From positions 62,001-126,000 of the forward strand of contig NZ_JASNWF010000020.1 of assembly GCF_030283205.1 (NCBI RefSeq): a DNA stretch of 64,000 nt. Direction: 5' to 3'. The stretch is from Actinomadura opuntiae. Its GTDB lineage: Bacteria; Actinomycetota; Actinomycetes; Streptosporangiales; Streptosporangiaceae. The notes under the pieces were generated by a model. It was not told where the DNA came from and did no database searches. It saw only the letters and a list, made by a program, of their open reading frames with translations. Position numbers and translations under genes: made by a program. Positions within the stretch are counted from its first letter, which is position 1, and each line of letters begins with the position of its first letter. Of this stretch, positions 1-8,654 are shown piece by piece.

Positions 1-528
1 CTCGGTGACGTAGCCGAGGCAGCCGGTCGAGACGACCAGGTCGGCCCCGGCGAGCTGCGCGGCCTGCTCGGGCGTCGGGTCGCCGTCCTCCAGGTCGGCG
101 TGCACGGCGCCGTCCAGGAAACCGGCGTCGAGCGCATAGGAGAGCGCGTTCTCCGACGCGTCGAGACCGATGAAACGGACGCGATTCGCACGTTCACCGG
201 AATGGACCAACTCACGGTCGCGGGACAGGAGTGCGGCGCGGGAGAGCCGTCCGGCGTCGCGGCCGCCATAGCGATCGTACAGCTCGGCCATGGTGACGCC
301 GTATTTCAGGAGTGCGGCGTTGATGCCGTAGGAGCAGCCGATGTCCACAACGGTCGGGACCGGCACCTGCCGCGCGTCCCGGTATTCGGCGATGAGCCGG
401 GAGAAGTGCGGCTTGGCCAGCTCCGGGATGTTGTAGTCGAGTTCCCGCAGGGTGCTGAAGTAGGCGCGCGGGTCGGGCTCGGTGTAGATGTGGTCGAGCG
501 AGATCTTTCCTGTGGTGTCGACGCGCAC
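1..528 (-). CDS. Class I SAM-dependent methyltransferase, cut by the window edge
   Basis: The first 176 codons are present and the C-terminus lies outside the window. Motif I is visible as VDIGCSYG (about residues 61-68), followed by FIGLDASENALSYAL, which fits the acidic SAM-ribose position, and by VVSTGCLGYVTE at the cut edge. The GTG start at 528 is preceded by AGGAAGGA. It lies 65 bp downstream of the 2-oxoglutarate oxygenase on the same strand, so the pair is probably one transcript that modifies a small molecule. The substrate cannot be read from the sequence. Fold assignment is firm; the specific role is unknown. Confidence 0.75.
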   Translation of the reverse strand, partial: MRVDTTGKISLDHIYTEPDPRAYFSTLRELDYNIPELAKPHFSRLIAEYRDARQVPVPTVVDIGCSYGINAALLKYGVTMAELYDRYGGRDAGRLSRAALLSRDRELVHSGERANRVRFIGLDASENALSYALDAGFLDGAVHADLEDGDPTPEQAAQLAGADLVVSTGCLGYVTE

Positions 529-551
529 GTCGCGGTCCTTCCTGCAGAGCC

Positions 552-600
552 GGTCGGTCGGGGCCGGTCGGTCGGGCCGGTCGGTCGGGCCGGTCAGTCG
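552..600. repeat. 13-bp tandem repeat between oxygenase and methyltransferase
   Basis: The unit GGTCGGTCGGGCC occurs about three and a half times (first copy 14 bp, then two 13-bp copies, then a degenerate one). It fills most of the intergenic space and runs into the oxygenase stop codon. It is a simple tandem repeat; no function is evident. Confidence 0.7.
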
Positions 601-1478
601 AGCAGCGCGTCGACCCGGACGGCGCGTCCCTCCGCCGCCAGGTGCTCGGGCAGCACCCGGCCGAACAGCTGGCGGGTGCGCGCGACGCTGCCGATCACCC
701 CGGGCCGCTCGCTGTAGGCGAGGATCGCGGTGTGCCGCGCGGTGCCGCCGCGCACCTCGCCGACCCGGTGCAGCGAGTACCGCCCCCGGAAGAGCTGGAG
801 GTCGCCGGGGCGCAGGTCCAGGCGCCGCACCAGGTGCCCGGCGCGCCCGGTGAGGACGTCGCGGACGTCGGCGAGGTTCTCGTCCTCGGCGGACCTGATG
901 TTGGGGCAGTACTCGAAGGCGCCGCCGTCCAGCGCCCGCTGGGTGAGCAGGCTGACGGTGAACTCGTTGGTGTCGAAGTGCCAGGGGTGGCCCATGCCGG
1001 GGCTGACCACGTTGAGGCACAGGCCCGACAGCGGGTCGGCCAGCTCGTGCACCCGGGGCAGGCCGAAGCAGGCGGCGACGAACCGCTGGAAAAGCGGGTC
1101 GGAATAGAGCCGGTGGATGATGTGGCCGGACGGGATCAGGTCGCGCGCCACGAACGCGTTCCCGCGCTCGACCGTGATACGGCCGGGATGGTCCTCGGGC
1201 AGCGGCGTGCCGATGTCGATGTTGTAGGCGTTGACCGTTTCGACGTCGTAATGGGCCTTCGGCGCGATCGCCGCGCATTCCGTGCGCAGCCTCTCCCGCA
1301 ATGGGCCGCGGACGAAGTCAGGCAGCACGCAGCACCCGGAATTCGCCAGCTCGCCCCGGACCCGGGAAACGACGGAGGTCCAGCCCGGCCCGCCCGGTTC
1401 GCCGAGCGGATAGAGATCGGTGTCGACCGCTTCCATGCCCGCGGCCGTGCCGCCGGCCCGACCCTCCGCAGCGCCCAT
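594..1478 (-). CDS. 2-oxoglutarate/Fe(II)-dependent oxygenase (PhyH-like)
   Basis: A 294-residue protein of the Fe(II)/2-oxoglutarate dioxygenase fold. The metal triad is visible as HFD in WHFDTNEFTVSLL (about residues 167-169) and a distal His in SLHRVGE (about 237); the 2-oxoglutarate-binding Arg is probably in ARHTAILAY (about 248). The Asp of the HxD motif is kept, so it should hydroxylate rather than halogenate. The ATG at 1478 is chosen because GGAAGGA lies 6 bp upstream; the frame stays open to 1535. It precedes the methyltransferase gene. The substrate is unknown; amino-acid or natural-product hydroxylation is an inference. Confidence 0.72.
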   Translation of the reverse strand: MGAAEGRAGGTAAGMEAVDTDLYPLGEPGGPGWTSVVSRVRGELANSGCCVLPDFVRGPLRERLRTECAAIAPKAHYDVETVNAYNIDIGTPLPEDHPGRITVERGNAFVARDLIPSGHIIHRLYSDPLFQRFVAACFGLPRVHELADPLSGLCLNVVSPGMGHPWHFDTNEFTVSLLTQRALDGGAFEYCPNIRSAEDENLADVRDVLTGRAGHLVRRLDLRPGDLQLFRGRYSLHRVGEVRGGTARHTAILAYSERPGVIGSVARTRQLFGRVLPEHLAAEGRAVRVDALLD

Positions 1479-1741
1479 GAAGATCCTTCCGCGTGGCCAA
1501 CCCCATCCGGGTTTTAGCACATTCCCGGTGCGCATTCATGGCCGTGCTTTTTCCGGACGCTTTGTCGGGAATTGACAAGCCCGTTCGGTGACCTGTGGCT
1601 TCGAACGGTCCACCGCCCGCCCCCGCCCACTGTCCGGTGTGGCCTATATCACCCCCGTCCGCGGCCGGTTCCGAACCTTCGCCCCCGTGACGGCGTCAAC
1701 GACGGTTGGCACACTGATCGGCACACGGCCGGGGAGGACGC

Positions 1742-3568
1742 ATGGCGGACTGGCGGCTCGCGGGGTTCGTCGAGGACCGCGAGCTCGGGCGCGGCGCGCA
1801 GGGACGGGTCGTCCTGGCCCGGCACGCCGATTCGGGCGCGCACGTCGCGATCAAGTACCTGACCGGCGGCGACCCGGCGGCGGTCGCCGGGCTGCGCGCC
1901 GAGGCGCAGATGCTCGGGCGGCTGACCAGCCCGTACGTCGCGCGGCTGTACCGCTTCGTGGAGAGCGCGCAGGGCTCGGCGATCGTGATGGAGGCGGTCA
2001 ACGGGGCCTCGCTCAAGGCGGTGCTGGCCGAGCACGGCCGGCTGGAGCCGGAGGCGGCGCTGCTGGTGCTGAAGGGGTCGCTGCTCGGCCTCGCCGCCGC
2101 GCACGCGGTCGGCGTCGTGCACCGCGACTACAAGCCCGCGAACGTCGTCGTCCGGCCGGACGGGCTGAGCAAGCTCGTCGACTTCGGCGTCGCCGTGCTG
2201 GCCGGGGAGGGCTCGGCCGCCGGGACGCCCGCCTACATGGCGCCGGAGCAGTGGCGCGGCGAGCCCGCCACCCCCGCGACCGACGTGTACGCCGCGACCT
2301 GCGTGTTCGTGGAGTGCGTGACCGGGCGGCGGCCGTTCTCGGCTGAGGACCGGGTCGCGCTGATGAACCGGCACCTGACCGCCGAGGCCGACGTCGCGGA
2401 CGTCCCGGACGCGCTGCGCCCGCTCGTGGTGAAGGGGCTGGCGAAGCGGGCGGGGGACCGGCCGCCGGGCGCCGCCGCGTTCGTCGGGGAGCTGGAGTCG
2501 GCGGCGGTCGCCGCGTACGGGCCGGACTGGGAGCAGCGGGGCGTCCGGGCGCTCGCCGCCGCCGCGGTGGCGCTGGCGGCGCTCTTCCCGCTCGCCGCGC
2601 TCGCGCTCGCCCCGGGCGCCGCAGGTGCCGCCGGTGCCGCGGGCGGCGCCGGAGCGGCGGGAGGCGCCGGTGCCGCCGGTGCCGCGGGGGCGGGCGGGGG
2701 CGCGTCCGCCGGAGCGGGCGCCACCGGCTCGGCCGTGAGCCAGGGCTTCCTCGCCACCGCCGCGGGCAAGGGCGCGCTGGCGGCGGCCGGCGCCGTCGTG
2801 GTCGCCGCCGCGGCCGGAGGCGCCGTGTACGCGACGAAGGACTCGACCAAGCACACCCAGCGGCCCCCGCAGGACCATCCCGCCCTGACCCTCGCCGCCC
2901 AGACCGAGACGATCCCCGGCACGTCCGTCAAGGTGAGCGGCGCGAAGTACGCGACCGTCACCGGGCTGCACGACGCGGCCCTGCAGCGGCGCATCAACGC
3001 CGAACTGCGCGCCCCGCTCGACGAGCTGATCGCGCTGGCGAAGGAGAGCCGCAAGGAGGTCCAGTGCGGCGGCACCCCGACCACCGTGAGCTTGCAGACG
3101 CGCCTGGGGCTCCAGGGGCCGCGCCTGGTGTCGGTCCGGTACTTCCAGCTCTCCGACTGGTGCCAGAAGGCCGACGGGGCGCCCGGCGGCGAGGTCGTCA
3201 CCATCGACCTGCGCACCGGCCGCCGCGTCACCGCGTCCGACGTTTTCCGTCCCGGGACGCTGACCGCCGCCGGGGTGCGCACGCTGAAGTCCCGGCTCGT
3301 CCAGCGGGACGGGCGCCCGTGGGACACCGACTGCTCCGGGGGCAAGGGCTGGAAGCCCGCCGACTTCCAGGCCGCCCCGCCCGAGGGCCTGTACAAGGGC
3401 GCCGCGCACACCCCGCCGCACCTGAGCGCATTCCTCACCCCGTCGGACTTCCAGCTCGCCTATTTCGCCTCCGGCAGCGACGGCTGCGGCAACCTCGACT
3501 TCGGCGCCCCCTACGCCAAGGTCCGCGACCTGCTGAAACCCGAGTTCGCCGCGCTGCTGCCCAAGTGA
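1742..3568 (+). CDS. Membrane serine/threonine protein kinase with extracytoplasmic domain
   Basis: A PknB-type Ser/Thr kinase of 608 residues. Residues 1-255 are a complete kinase domain: glycine loop GRGAQG (16-21), catalytic Lys38 in AIKYL, HRDYKPAN (127-134), DFG (147-149) and APE (167-169). A hydrophobic segment near 265-290 is followed by a long Ala/Gly linker (about 295-335), a second Ala/Val-rich hydrophobic stretch and a C-terminal domain of about 200 residues that resembles DUF3298-like extracytoplasmic domains. There are no PASTA repeats. RBS GGGGAGGA precedes the ATG. The stimulus and substrates are unknown. The second hydrophobic stretch leaves the topology uncertain. Confidence 0.85.
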   Translation: MADWRLAGFVEDRELGRGAQGRVVLARHADSGAHVAIKYLTGGDPAAVAGLRAEAQMLGRLTSPYVARLYRFVESAQGSAIVMEAVNGASLKAVLAEHGRLEPEAALLVLKGSLLGLAAAHAVGVVHRDYKPANVVVRPDGLSKLVDFGVAVLAGEGSAAGTPAYMAPEQWRGEPATPATDVYAATCVFVECVTGRRPFSAEDRVALMNRHLTAEADVADVPDALRPLVVKGLAKRAGDRPPGAAAFVGELESAAVAAYGPDWEQRGVRALAAAAVALAALFPLAALALAPGAAGAAGAAGGAGAAGGAGAAGAAGAGGGASAGAGATGSAVSQGFLATAAGKGALAAAGAVVVAAAAGGAVYATKDSTKHTQRPPQDHPALTLAAQTETIPGTSVKVSGAKYATVTGLHDAALQRRINAELRAPLDELIALAKESRKEVQCGGTPTTVSLQTRLGLQGPRLVSVRYFQLSDWCQKADGAPGGEVVTIDLRTGRRVTASDVFRPGTLTAAGVRTLKSRLVQRDGRPWDTDCSGGKGWKPADFQAAPPEGLYKGAAHTPPHLSAFLTPSDFQLAYFASGSDGCGNLDFGAPYAKVRDLLKPEFAALLPK

Positions 3569-3596
3569 GGCCGGAGACGGCGGGTAGGGGAGGGAC

Positions 3597-4103
3597 GTGC
3601 AGACGTTCCTGCCCTACCCGGGCTTCGCCGCCACCGCCCGCGTCCTGGACCCGCGGCGGCTCGGCAAGCAGCGCGTCGAGGCGCTCCAGGTGCTGCGGGC
3701 CCTCACCGTCCCCGGATACGGCTGGCAGCGCCATCCCGCGGTGCTGATGTGGACCGGGTACGAGGAGGCGCTCGTCCGCTACGGCCTGGACATCTGCGCG
3801 GCCTGGTGCGCGCTCGGGCGCGCCGACACCTGCGCCGCGACGATGGGCGCCGACCTCGCCGCCGCCGGAGGCCCCGCGCGGGTGCGCGGCCAGGAGGCCC
3901 TGGCCCGCGCCGGCGAGGTGCCGCCGTGGCTCGGCGAGCCCGCGTTCCACCTGAGCCACCGCTCCGCGCTCGTCCGCAAGGACCCGGGCCACTACGGGCC
4001 GCTGTTCCCGGACGCCCCGGACGATCTTCCCTACGTCTGGCCCCGCTCCGACCGCGAGCGGACCGCCCGCGCGGCACGTCATACCAGGGACGATGCCGGG
4101 TAG
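3597..4103 (+). CDS. MSMEG_6728-type conserved protein, possibly endonuclease V-like
   Basis: A 168-residue cytoplasmic protein beginning with GTG after the RBS AGGGGAGG. The opening QTFLPYPGFAATARVLDPRR and the following LGKQRVEALQVLRAL are the hallmark of an actinobacterial family usually named after MSMEG_6728. Members have been compared to pyrimidine-dimer DNA glycosylase/endonuclease V-like proteins, but I see no catalytic residue that proves activity here. It lies 28 bp after the kinase gene and 21 bp before the phosphatase gene, so the three may be co-transcribed. Confidence 0.6.
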   Translation: MQTFLPYPGFAATARVLDPRRLGKQRVEALQVLRALTVPGYGWQRHPAVLMWTGYEEALVRYGLDICAAWCALGRADTCAATMGADLAAAGGPARVRGQEALARAGEVPPWLGEPAFHLSHRSALVRKDPGHYGPLFPDAPDDLPYVWPRSDRERTARAARHTRDDAG

Positions 4104-4124
4104 ATCCCCACCCGGAGGTATGCG

Positions 4125-5384
4125 ATGAGCACCGATGGAGCGCCGGACGGGCGGCCCCGGGACGAGCGGCTGCTGCGCGACGTGCTGACCGACAGCCACA
4201 CGATCTCGCTGGAGCAGATGCCCGGCATGGTCGCCGGGCACGCCGCCCTGGCCGGCCTCGCGGACGTGCTGATCTACGTGGTGGACCTCCAGCAGCAGGT
4301 GCTGCGCCTGCTGACCGGCAAGGGCGGCGACGCGGGGCGCGGTTCCGGGGACGAGCCGGAGGAGCTGCGCGTCGAGGGCACCCTCGCCGGCCGGGCGTAC
4401 CAGAGCGTCGAGCTGGTGACGGCCCACCCCGAGGAGAAGGGCGAGGCCGAGCACCTCTGGGTGCCGATCCTGGACGGCACGGAGCGGATCGGCGTCATGC
4501 GGGTCACCGTCGAGCCCGGCGACGCGGCGGCCGCGGCGACCGCCGAGTGCCTCGCCGGCCTGGTCGCGCTGCTGATCGTCAGCAAGGGGCCGTCGAGCGA
4601 CTCGCTCGCCCGGCTGGTGCGCACCCGGGACATGAGCGTGTCGGCGGAGATGCAGTGGCGGCTGCTGCCGCCGATGACGTTCTCCAACGACGCGATGGTG
4701 ATCGGCGCCGCGCTGGAGCCGGCGTACAAGCTGGGCGGCGACACCTTCGACTACGGACTGGCCGGCGACATCGTGCACCTCGCCGTCCTCGACGCGATGG
4801 GCCACGACACCTCGGCCGGCATCACCGCGAACCTCGCGGTGGCGGCGCACCGCAACAGCAGGCTGCAGGGTGCGGGCCTGGTGGAGAGCGGGCGCGCCAT
4901 CGAGGAGGTGCTGATCGAGCAGGACGAGTCGGGCCGGTTCGTCACGGCGGTGCTGGCCGAGTTGGACACGAGCACGGGCATCCTGTCGTGGATCTCGCAC
5001 GGGCATCCGCCGCCCGTCGTGATCCGCGGCGGCCGCTGGGTGGCGACGCTGGAGTGCGAGCCGGGCCATCCGCTGGGCACCGACCTCGGCGTCGAGCCCG
5101 CCGTGTGCCGCGAGCAGCTGGAGCCCGGCGACCGGCTCCTGCTCTACACCGACGGGATCGTGGAGGCGCGCGACCCGAACAAGGAGGAGTTCGGGCTCGT
5201 CCGGTTCGTCGACTTCATCATCCGCCGCAACGCCGACGGCCTGCCGGTCCCGGAGACGCTGCGCCGGCTCGTCCACAGCATCCTCCAGCACCACGCGGGC
5301 CGGCTCGACGACGACGCGACCGTCCTGCTGCTGGAATGGCGCGGCTCCGCGGGCATCAGGCGCGCCGAGCCCTCCCTGCGCTGA
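4125..5384 (+). CDS. GAF-SpoIIE (PP2C-type) serine phosphatase
   Basis: A 419-residue soluble protein. Residues of about 30-160 look like a GAF sensor domain, and about 175-405 are a SpoIIE/RsbU-type PP2C phosphatase. Metal-binding motifs are GGDTFDYG (near 205), DAMGHD, the HGHPPP turn, YTDGIVEARD and the terminal DDDATVLLL. Such phosphatases dephosphorylate anti-anti-sigma factors to control alternative sigma factors; no partner gene is adjacent, so the target is unknown. RBS GGAGG lies six bases before the ATG. It is the last gene of the rightward set that begins with the kinase and ends at a strong hairpin. Confidence 0.85.
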   Translation: MSTDGAPDGRPRDERLLRDVLTDSHTISLEQMPGMVAGHAALAGLADVLIYVVDLQQQVLRLLTGKGGDAGRGSGDEPEELRVEGTLAGRAYQSVELVTAHPEEKGEAEHLWVPILDGTERIGVMRVTVEPGDAAAAATAECLAGLVALLIVSKGPSSDSLARLVRTRDMSVSAEMQWRLLPPMTFSNDAMVIGAALEPAYKLGGDTFDYGLAGDIVHLAVLDAMGHDTSAGITANLAVAAHRNSRLQGAGLVESGRAIEEVLIEQDESGRFVTAVLAELDTSTGILSWISHGHPPPVVIRGGRWVATLECEPGHPLGTDLGVEPAVCREQLEPGDRLLLYTDGIVEARDPNKEEFGLVRFVDFIIRRNADGLPVPETLRRLVHSILQHHAGRLDDDATVLLLEWRGSAGIRRAEPSLR

Positions 5385-5389
5385 CCCGC

Positions 5390-5425
5390 GACGAGCCGCC
5401 GCCCCGAGCAGGGCGGCGGCTCGTC
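5390..5425. terminator. Bidirectional terminator hairpin
   Basis: Perfect 15-bp inverted repeat (GACGAGCCGCCGCCC, loop CGAGCA) between the convergent phosphatase and esterase genes. There is no U-tract, as is usual in high-G+C actinomycetes. Confidence 0.75.
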
Positions 5426-5438
5426 CCGCGCGAACGGT

Positions 5439-6440
5439 TCAGGAGAGGCCGAGGGCGCTCATCAGCATCGGGTAGGCGTCGTGCAGGTCGCGCTGCCAGT
5501 ACGGCCAGGAGTGCTGGCCGTCGAAGAAGCGGGTGGTGACGGGGATGCCGAGGGCGTCGAGCCGGTCGGCGAAGGCGTGCGAGACGTCGTTCGCGGCGGC
5601 CTCGACGGGGTCGGTGAACGGGAGCCCGCCGAGCGATCCGGCCGTGCCGTTCCCGCAGGCCACGTACAGCTTCACGCCCGCGAGGCGGCCGGCGATGTCG
5701 GTCGGGTTGTGCGCGTGCCAGATCGCGGCCTGCGCGTCGGGCTCGCCCCAGACGCGCCGCCAGTCGGTGCCGGGGCAGGAGAACGACGGGCCCCAGCCGA
5801 TCGAGTCGTCGCCCGGCTCGTAGCCGTACATGGTGTCGACGTATCCGCTGAATGCCGCGGCCGCCCGGAACATTCCGGGGAACCGGGCCGCGTACAGCAT
5901 CGCGCCGAGGCCGCCCATCGAATTGCCGGCGACGACGCGGCGGGAGTTCGCCCGGTAGCCGTTCTCCAGGATCGTGCGGAGCTCCTTCATGTGGAAGGTC
6001 TCCCATTCGGGTGATCCGCCGTTCCCGTAGTTCCACCAGTCGGAGTAATTGCCGCAGCTTCCGCCTTCCGGCATGACGACGATGACGGGGGTGTCGGCGG
6101 TGAGGGCCGCGACGTCGGTGCCGCGCGTCCAGGCGGTGTAGTCATCGACGCCGCCGTGCAGCAGCCACAGCGTCGGCCAGGTGCGGTCGGCGTCCTTCGA
6201 CCATCCGGACGGCACGAGAAGGCGCACCTTCTCCTGGCCGTCCATGGCGGGGGACCGGACGGTGAGATCGAGGGTGCGGGGGGCGACGGTCGTCTCGGCG
6301 ACGACCTTCGCGCCGGTGGCGGCGGCCGCGGCGGTGCCGCCGAGGGCGGGCACGGCCGAAACGAGCGCGGCGGCCAGGACGAGGGGGAGCAGCAGGGCGA
6401 GGAACCCCGGCCCTGCACCGGGGGTGGGGCGTCGGAGCAA
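5439..6440 (-). CDS. Secreted esterase of the Ag85/esterase D-like alpha/beta hydrolase family
   Basis: A 333-residue exported alpha/beta hydrolase. A hydrophobic signal segment (about residues 12-40) is followed by the hydrolase core with LWLLHGGVDDYTAW, the nucleophile elbow GNSMGG and a terminal His in DGQHSWPYW. The pattern PEWETFH and the overall layout match mycolyltransferase/esterase (PF00756) proteins. A paralogue with PEWESFH lies at 14960-16228. It starts with TTG after GGAAGG. It is probably a cell-envelope or extracellular ester hydrolase or acyltransferase. The substrate is unknown. Confidence 0.8.
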   Translation of the reverse strand: MLRRPTPGAGPGFLALLLPLVLAAALVSAVPALGGTAAAAATGAKVVAETTVAPRTLDLTVRSPAMDGQEKVRLLVPSGWSKDADRTWPTLWLLHGGVDDYTAWTRGTDVAALTADTPVIVVMPEGGSCGNYSDWWNYGNGGSPEWETFHMKELRTILENGYRANSRRVVAGNSMGGLGAMLYAARFPGMFRAAAAFSGYVDTMYGYEPGDDSIGWGPSFSCPGTDWRRVWGEPDAQAAIWHAHNPTDIAGRLAGVKLYVACGNGTAGSLGGLPFTDPVEAAANDVSHAFADRLDALGIPVTTRFFDGQHSWPYWQRDLHDAYPMLMSALGLS

Positions 6441-6610
6441 TGCGGGCCTTCCGGGGACGCCGGCGGGATGGGCCGGCCGAGGAAAGGGGGCGCCGTTGTT
6501 CGGCGAATGCGCGCAGCCAAGCGAAGGGCGGGTCTCGCCCTTGCCCGGTGCCTTCGGGCCGTTGTCCGGCCCGGCGGTGAAGTGCGGTGGAGAGTCGGAG
6601 GATTGTGCTA

Positions 6611-6625
6611 CCTACTCGGAGTAGG
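6611..6625. promoter_or_regulatory. 15-bp palindrome, operator-like
   Basis: CCTACTCGGAGTAGG is a perfect inverted repeat around a central G. It lies about 170 bp upstream of the esterase start (6440) in a 376-bp gene-free stretch (6441-6816). Operator function is inference; the regulator is unknown. The rest of that stretch shows no gene that I can support, only this palindrome and a terminator hairpin. Confidence 0.4.
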
Positions 6626-6691
6626 TTCCCGTTTCCTTCACGTTCCAAGCGTCATGCCGGAAAAGGCAGAAAAATGTTCCCGTACAAGCGT

Positions 6692-6723
6692 CGCGCCGGA
6701 CGCCCCTGAGGGCGCCCGGCGCG
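6692..6723 (-). terminator. Terminator of the peptide/M50 protease operon
   Basis: A 14-bp stem with one mismatch and loop CTGA lies about 95 bp downstream of the protease stop codon. On the minus strand it is followed by a mixed sequence that later contains a run of T. Confidence 0.6.
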
Positions 6724-6816
6724 TTCGGTGTTCCTGTTCTCCGCCGTGTTCGTGATTTGCGGGGTGTCCTTGGTCCGCGCGGTGTGCCCGGTATGTGCGG
6801 TGTGCGGTGCGCGGGG

Positions 6817-8331
6817 TCAGGCGTCCGGCACCGGAGCGGCGGACGGCCCGTTGACGTACCGGACGGCCATCCGCACCGCCCCGCGCAGCGCGCGGAACGC
6901 GATCAGCGCCAGCCCGAGCAGCGGCAGGACGAGCAGCACGATCTGCAGCCCGGAGGCGACTAGCTGCAGCGCGCCCGCGCCGCGCGCGGCCTCGGCGGCC
7001 AGCCCCTGGATCTTGTGCCAGTCCATCCGGATCAGGCCCGGGACCTGCGTGGAGATCAGCGCGAGCTGGAACACCATCACCGGCACGATGACCAGCACCC
7101 ACGCCGTGACGAAGACCTGCGGCCAGCGCTTGAGGTCGTTCAGCCGGGTGTCGGCGCGGCGGCGCAGCAGCGCCCGCCGCAGGATCGGCCCGATGTACTT
7201 GAACAGGTCGGGGACGCCGATCAGGTCGGACATGATGTAGTAGCCGTCGAAGCGCAGCGTCGGCAGCAGCTGCTGGAGGATCTCCAGGTTGACGTACAGC
7301 ACCGCGACCAGCAGCGGCTCGAACCCCGTCTGCAGGTACGCCAGCGTCAGCGCGACCACGAAGATGCCGTTGAAGTAGACGCCGGCGAGGTCGGCGCGCA
7401 GCCGCCCGGCGCGGCCGAGCCGGTAGGACTCGGTGATGTCGGTGTAGAACGCCGGCCAGACCAGGTAGATGCCGCATCCCATCACGCCGGGCCGGACGCC
7501 CCCGTACCGGCAGGCGGCGGCGTGCCCGATCTCGTGGAACGCGCACGACGCGACCCCGAGCCCCATGATCAGCAGGATGCTCACCGGGGCGAGGATGGCG
7601 TGCTGCAGCGCCACGCTCATCGACCGGGTGCTCAGCACCCAGGCCTCGGCGGACACGACCGCGAGCAGCACGGGGACCAGCACGAACGGCCGGAACAGCC
7701 ACGCGAACAGCCCGGCGACGAACCAGGTGGCCGACTCGGGGAACACCGCGAGCCGGAACCGCAGCCCGAGGAACGGGTCGGCCTTGACCACCGGCGGCGC
7801 GGTGCCGTCGCTGTAGGTGGTGACGCCGAGCGGGGCGAGCTTGCGGTCGGCGAGGTAGATGACCTGCTCGCCGGTGAGCCGGGCGCCGGCCTCCTGCGAG
7901 ACCGCCTCGGCCACCCGGTCCAGCGCCGTCTCGATGTCGGCGGTGCGGGCGAGGCCGCGGTGCTCGTGCAGGGCCTTGGCGACCAGGAACAGCAGCGGCG
8001 GGAGCCGGACGAGCTGCCGGTTCGGCAGGCAGACGAGCTGGGGCGGCTCCCGATAGCCGGAGTTCTTGAACTCGCCGACGAGCTCGACGCCGTCGGCCAG
8101 CACGGGCAGGGTGAGGGGCGCGACCGGGCGTCCCGCGTCCGCGGGCCCGGCCGTGCCGGCGGCCTGCCCCGTGCCGGTGCCCTGGGCCGCTCCGGCGGCC
8201 TGGGCGGGCGGCGCGGCGGCCTGGGCCGGCTGCGCGGCGGCCTGCGCCATCGCCGCGGGCCGGGGCGGGCGCGCCGGAGAGTTCGCGCCCGCGCCGCGCG
8301 GGGAGCCGGACTTGCGGTGCGCTCCGCTCAT
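6817..8331 (-). CDS. Membrane M50-type (site-2 protease-like) peptide metalloprotease
   Basis: A 504-residue polytopic protein. Residues 1-70 are a low-complexity Ala/Gln/Pro/Gly tail. About 75-170 form a soluble alpha/beta domain that resembles PqqD/RRE-like peptide-binding domains (inference from the pattern only). About 195-500 are transmembrane segments with zinc ligands HEIGH (266-270) and an LRFDGYY motif with Asp362, both characteristic of M50 proteases. Its ATG overlaps the stop of peptide B (ATGA), so synthesis is coupled to a small two-cysteine peptide. It probably cleaves or exports the two upstream peptides. M50 enzymes of this 'peptide zinc metalloprotease' kind often sit in RiPP loci. 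Confidence 0.8.
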   Translation of the reverse strand: MSGAHRKSGSPRGAGANSPARPPRPAAMAQAAAQPAQAAAPPAQAAGAAQGTGTGQAAGTAGPADAGRPVAPLTLPVLADGVELVGEFKNSGYREPPQLVCLPNRQLVRLPPLLFLVAKALHEHRGLARTADIETALDRVAEAVSQEAGARLTGEQVIYLADRKLAPLGVTTYSDGTAPPVVKADPFLGLRFRLAVFPESATWFVAGLFAWLFRPFVLVPVLLAVVSAEAWVLSTRSMSVALQHAILAPVSILLIMGLGVASCAFHEIGHAAACRYGGVRPGVMGCGIYLVWPAFYTDITESYRLGRAGRLRADLAGVYFNGIFVVALTLAYLQTGFEPLLVAVLYVNLEILQQLLPTLRFDGYYIMSDLIGVPDLFKYIGPILRRALLRRRADTRLNDLKRWPQVFVTAWVLVIVPVMVFQLALISTQVPGLIRMDWHKIQGLAAEAARGAGALQLVASGLQIVLLVLPLLGLALIAFRALRGAVRMAVRYVNGPSAAPVPDA

Positions 8332-8621
8332 GAGCCGTGGTGGACCACGACCGGGACGCAGGTCATCGTCGTGTATCCGGGTTCGGCGAACAGGCCGGTG
8401 CCGAGCAGGCCGGGCGTGCCGGTCGACTGGGTGTACTGGCAGGCGTAGGTGACCTCGGTGTCGGAGCCGCCGGACCCGCCGTCGTTGATGTTGATGTTCT
8501 TGTTGCCGTTGTCGCCGCCGCCGGCGAGCAGGGTCGACAGCACGGCCCGCTCCGGCAGCACCTCGCCCGACAGCCGGTCGAGTTCGGCGTAGCTGAAGGC
8601 ATGAGGGTTCGTCTGGCTCAT
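8328..8621 (-). CDS. Two-cysteine small peptide B, putative precursor
   Basis: A 97-residue peptide without a classical signal sequence. Its first 34 residues (FSYAELDRLSGEVLPERAVL and the following STLL, then AGGG) are nearly identical to peptide A. A Gly/Asn section with alternating Asn (NGNKNININ) follows, then a variable C-terminal part with Cys61 and Cys88 around GLLGTGL. The layout (conserved leader-like N-terminus, Gly-Gly, variable C-terminus) suggests a processed peptide. The ATG at 8621 is chosen from alignment with peptide A; a longer frame upstream is not conserved. The stop overlaps the protease start. No known family is recognised. Confidence 0.7.
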   Translation of the reverse strand: MSQTNPHAFSYAELDRLSGEVLPERAVLSTLLAGGGDNGNKNININDGGSGGSDTEVTYACQYTQSTGTPGLLGTGLFAEPGYTTMTCVPVVVHHGS

Positions 8622-8654
8622 CGGTTGCCTTAACAGATCGTCAGGGAAAAAGGG

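Noticed and set aside
594..1478. 2-oxoglutarate-dependent halogenase
   Set aside because: Halogenases replace the Asp of HxD with Gly or Ala; here HFD is intact.
2618..2745. Repeat element in the Ala/Gly-coding section of the kinase gene
   Set aside because: It is low-complexity coding sequence for a linker, not a separate repeat with defined units.
1649..3421. A minus-strand open frame of 590 codons
   Set aside because: Antisense to the kinase gene, which has complete kinase motifs.
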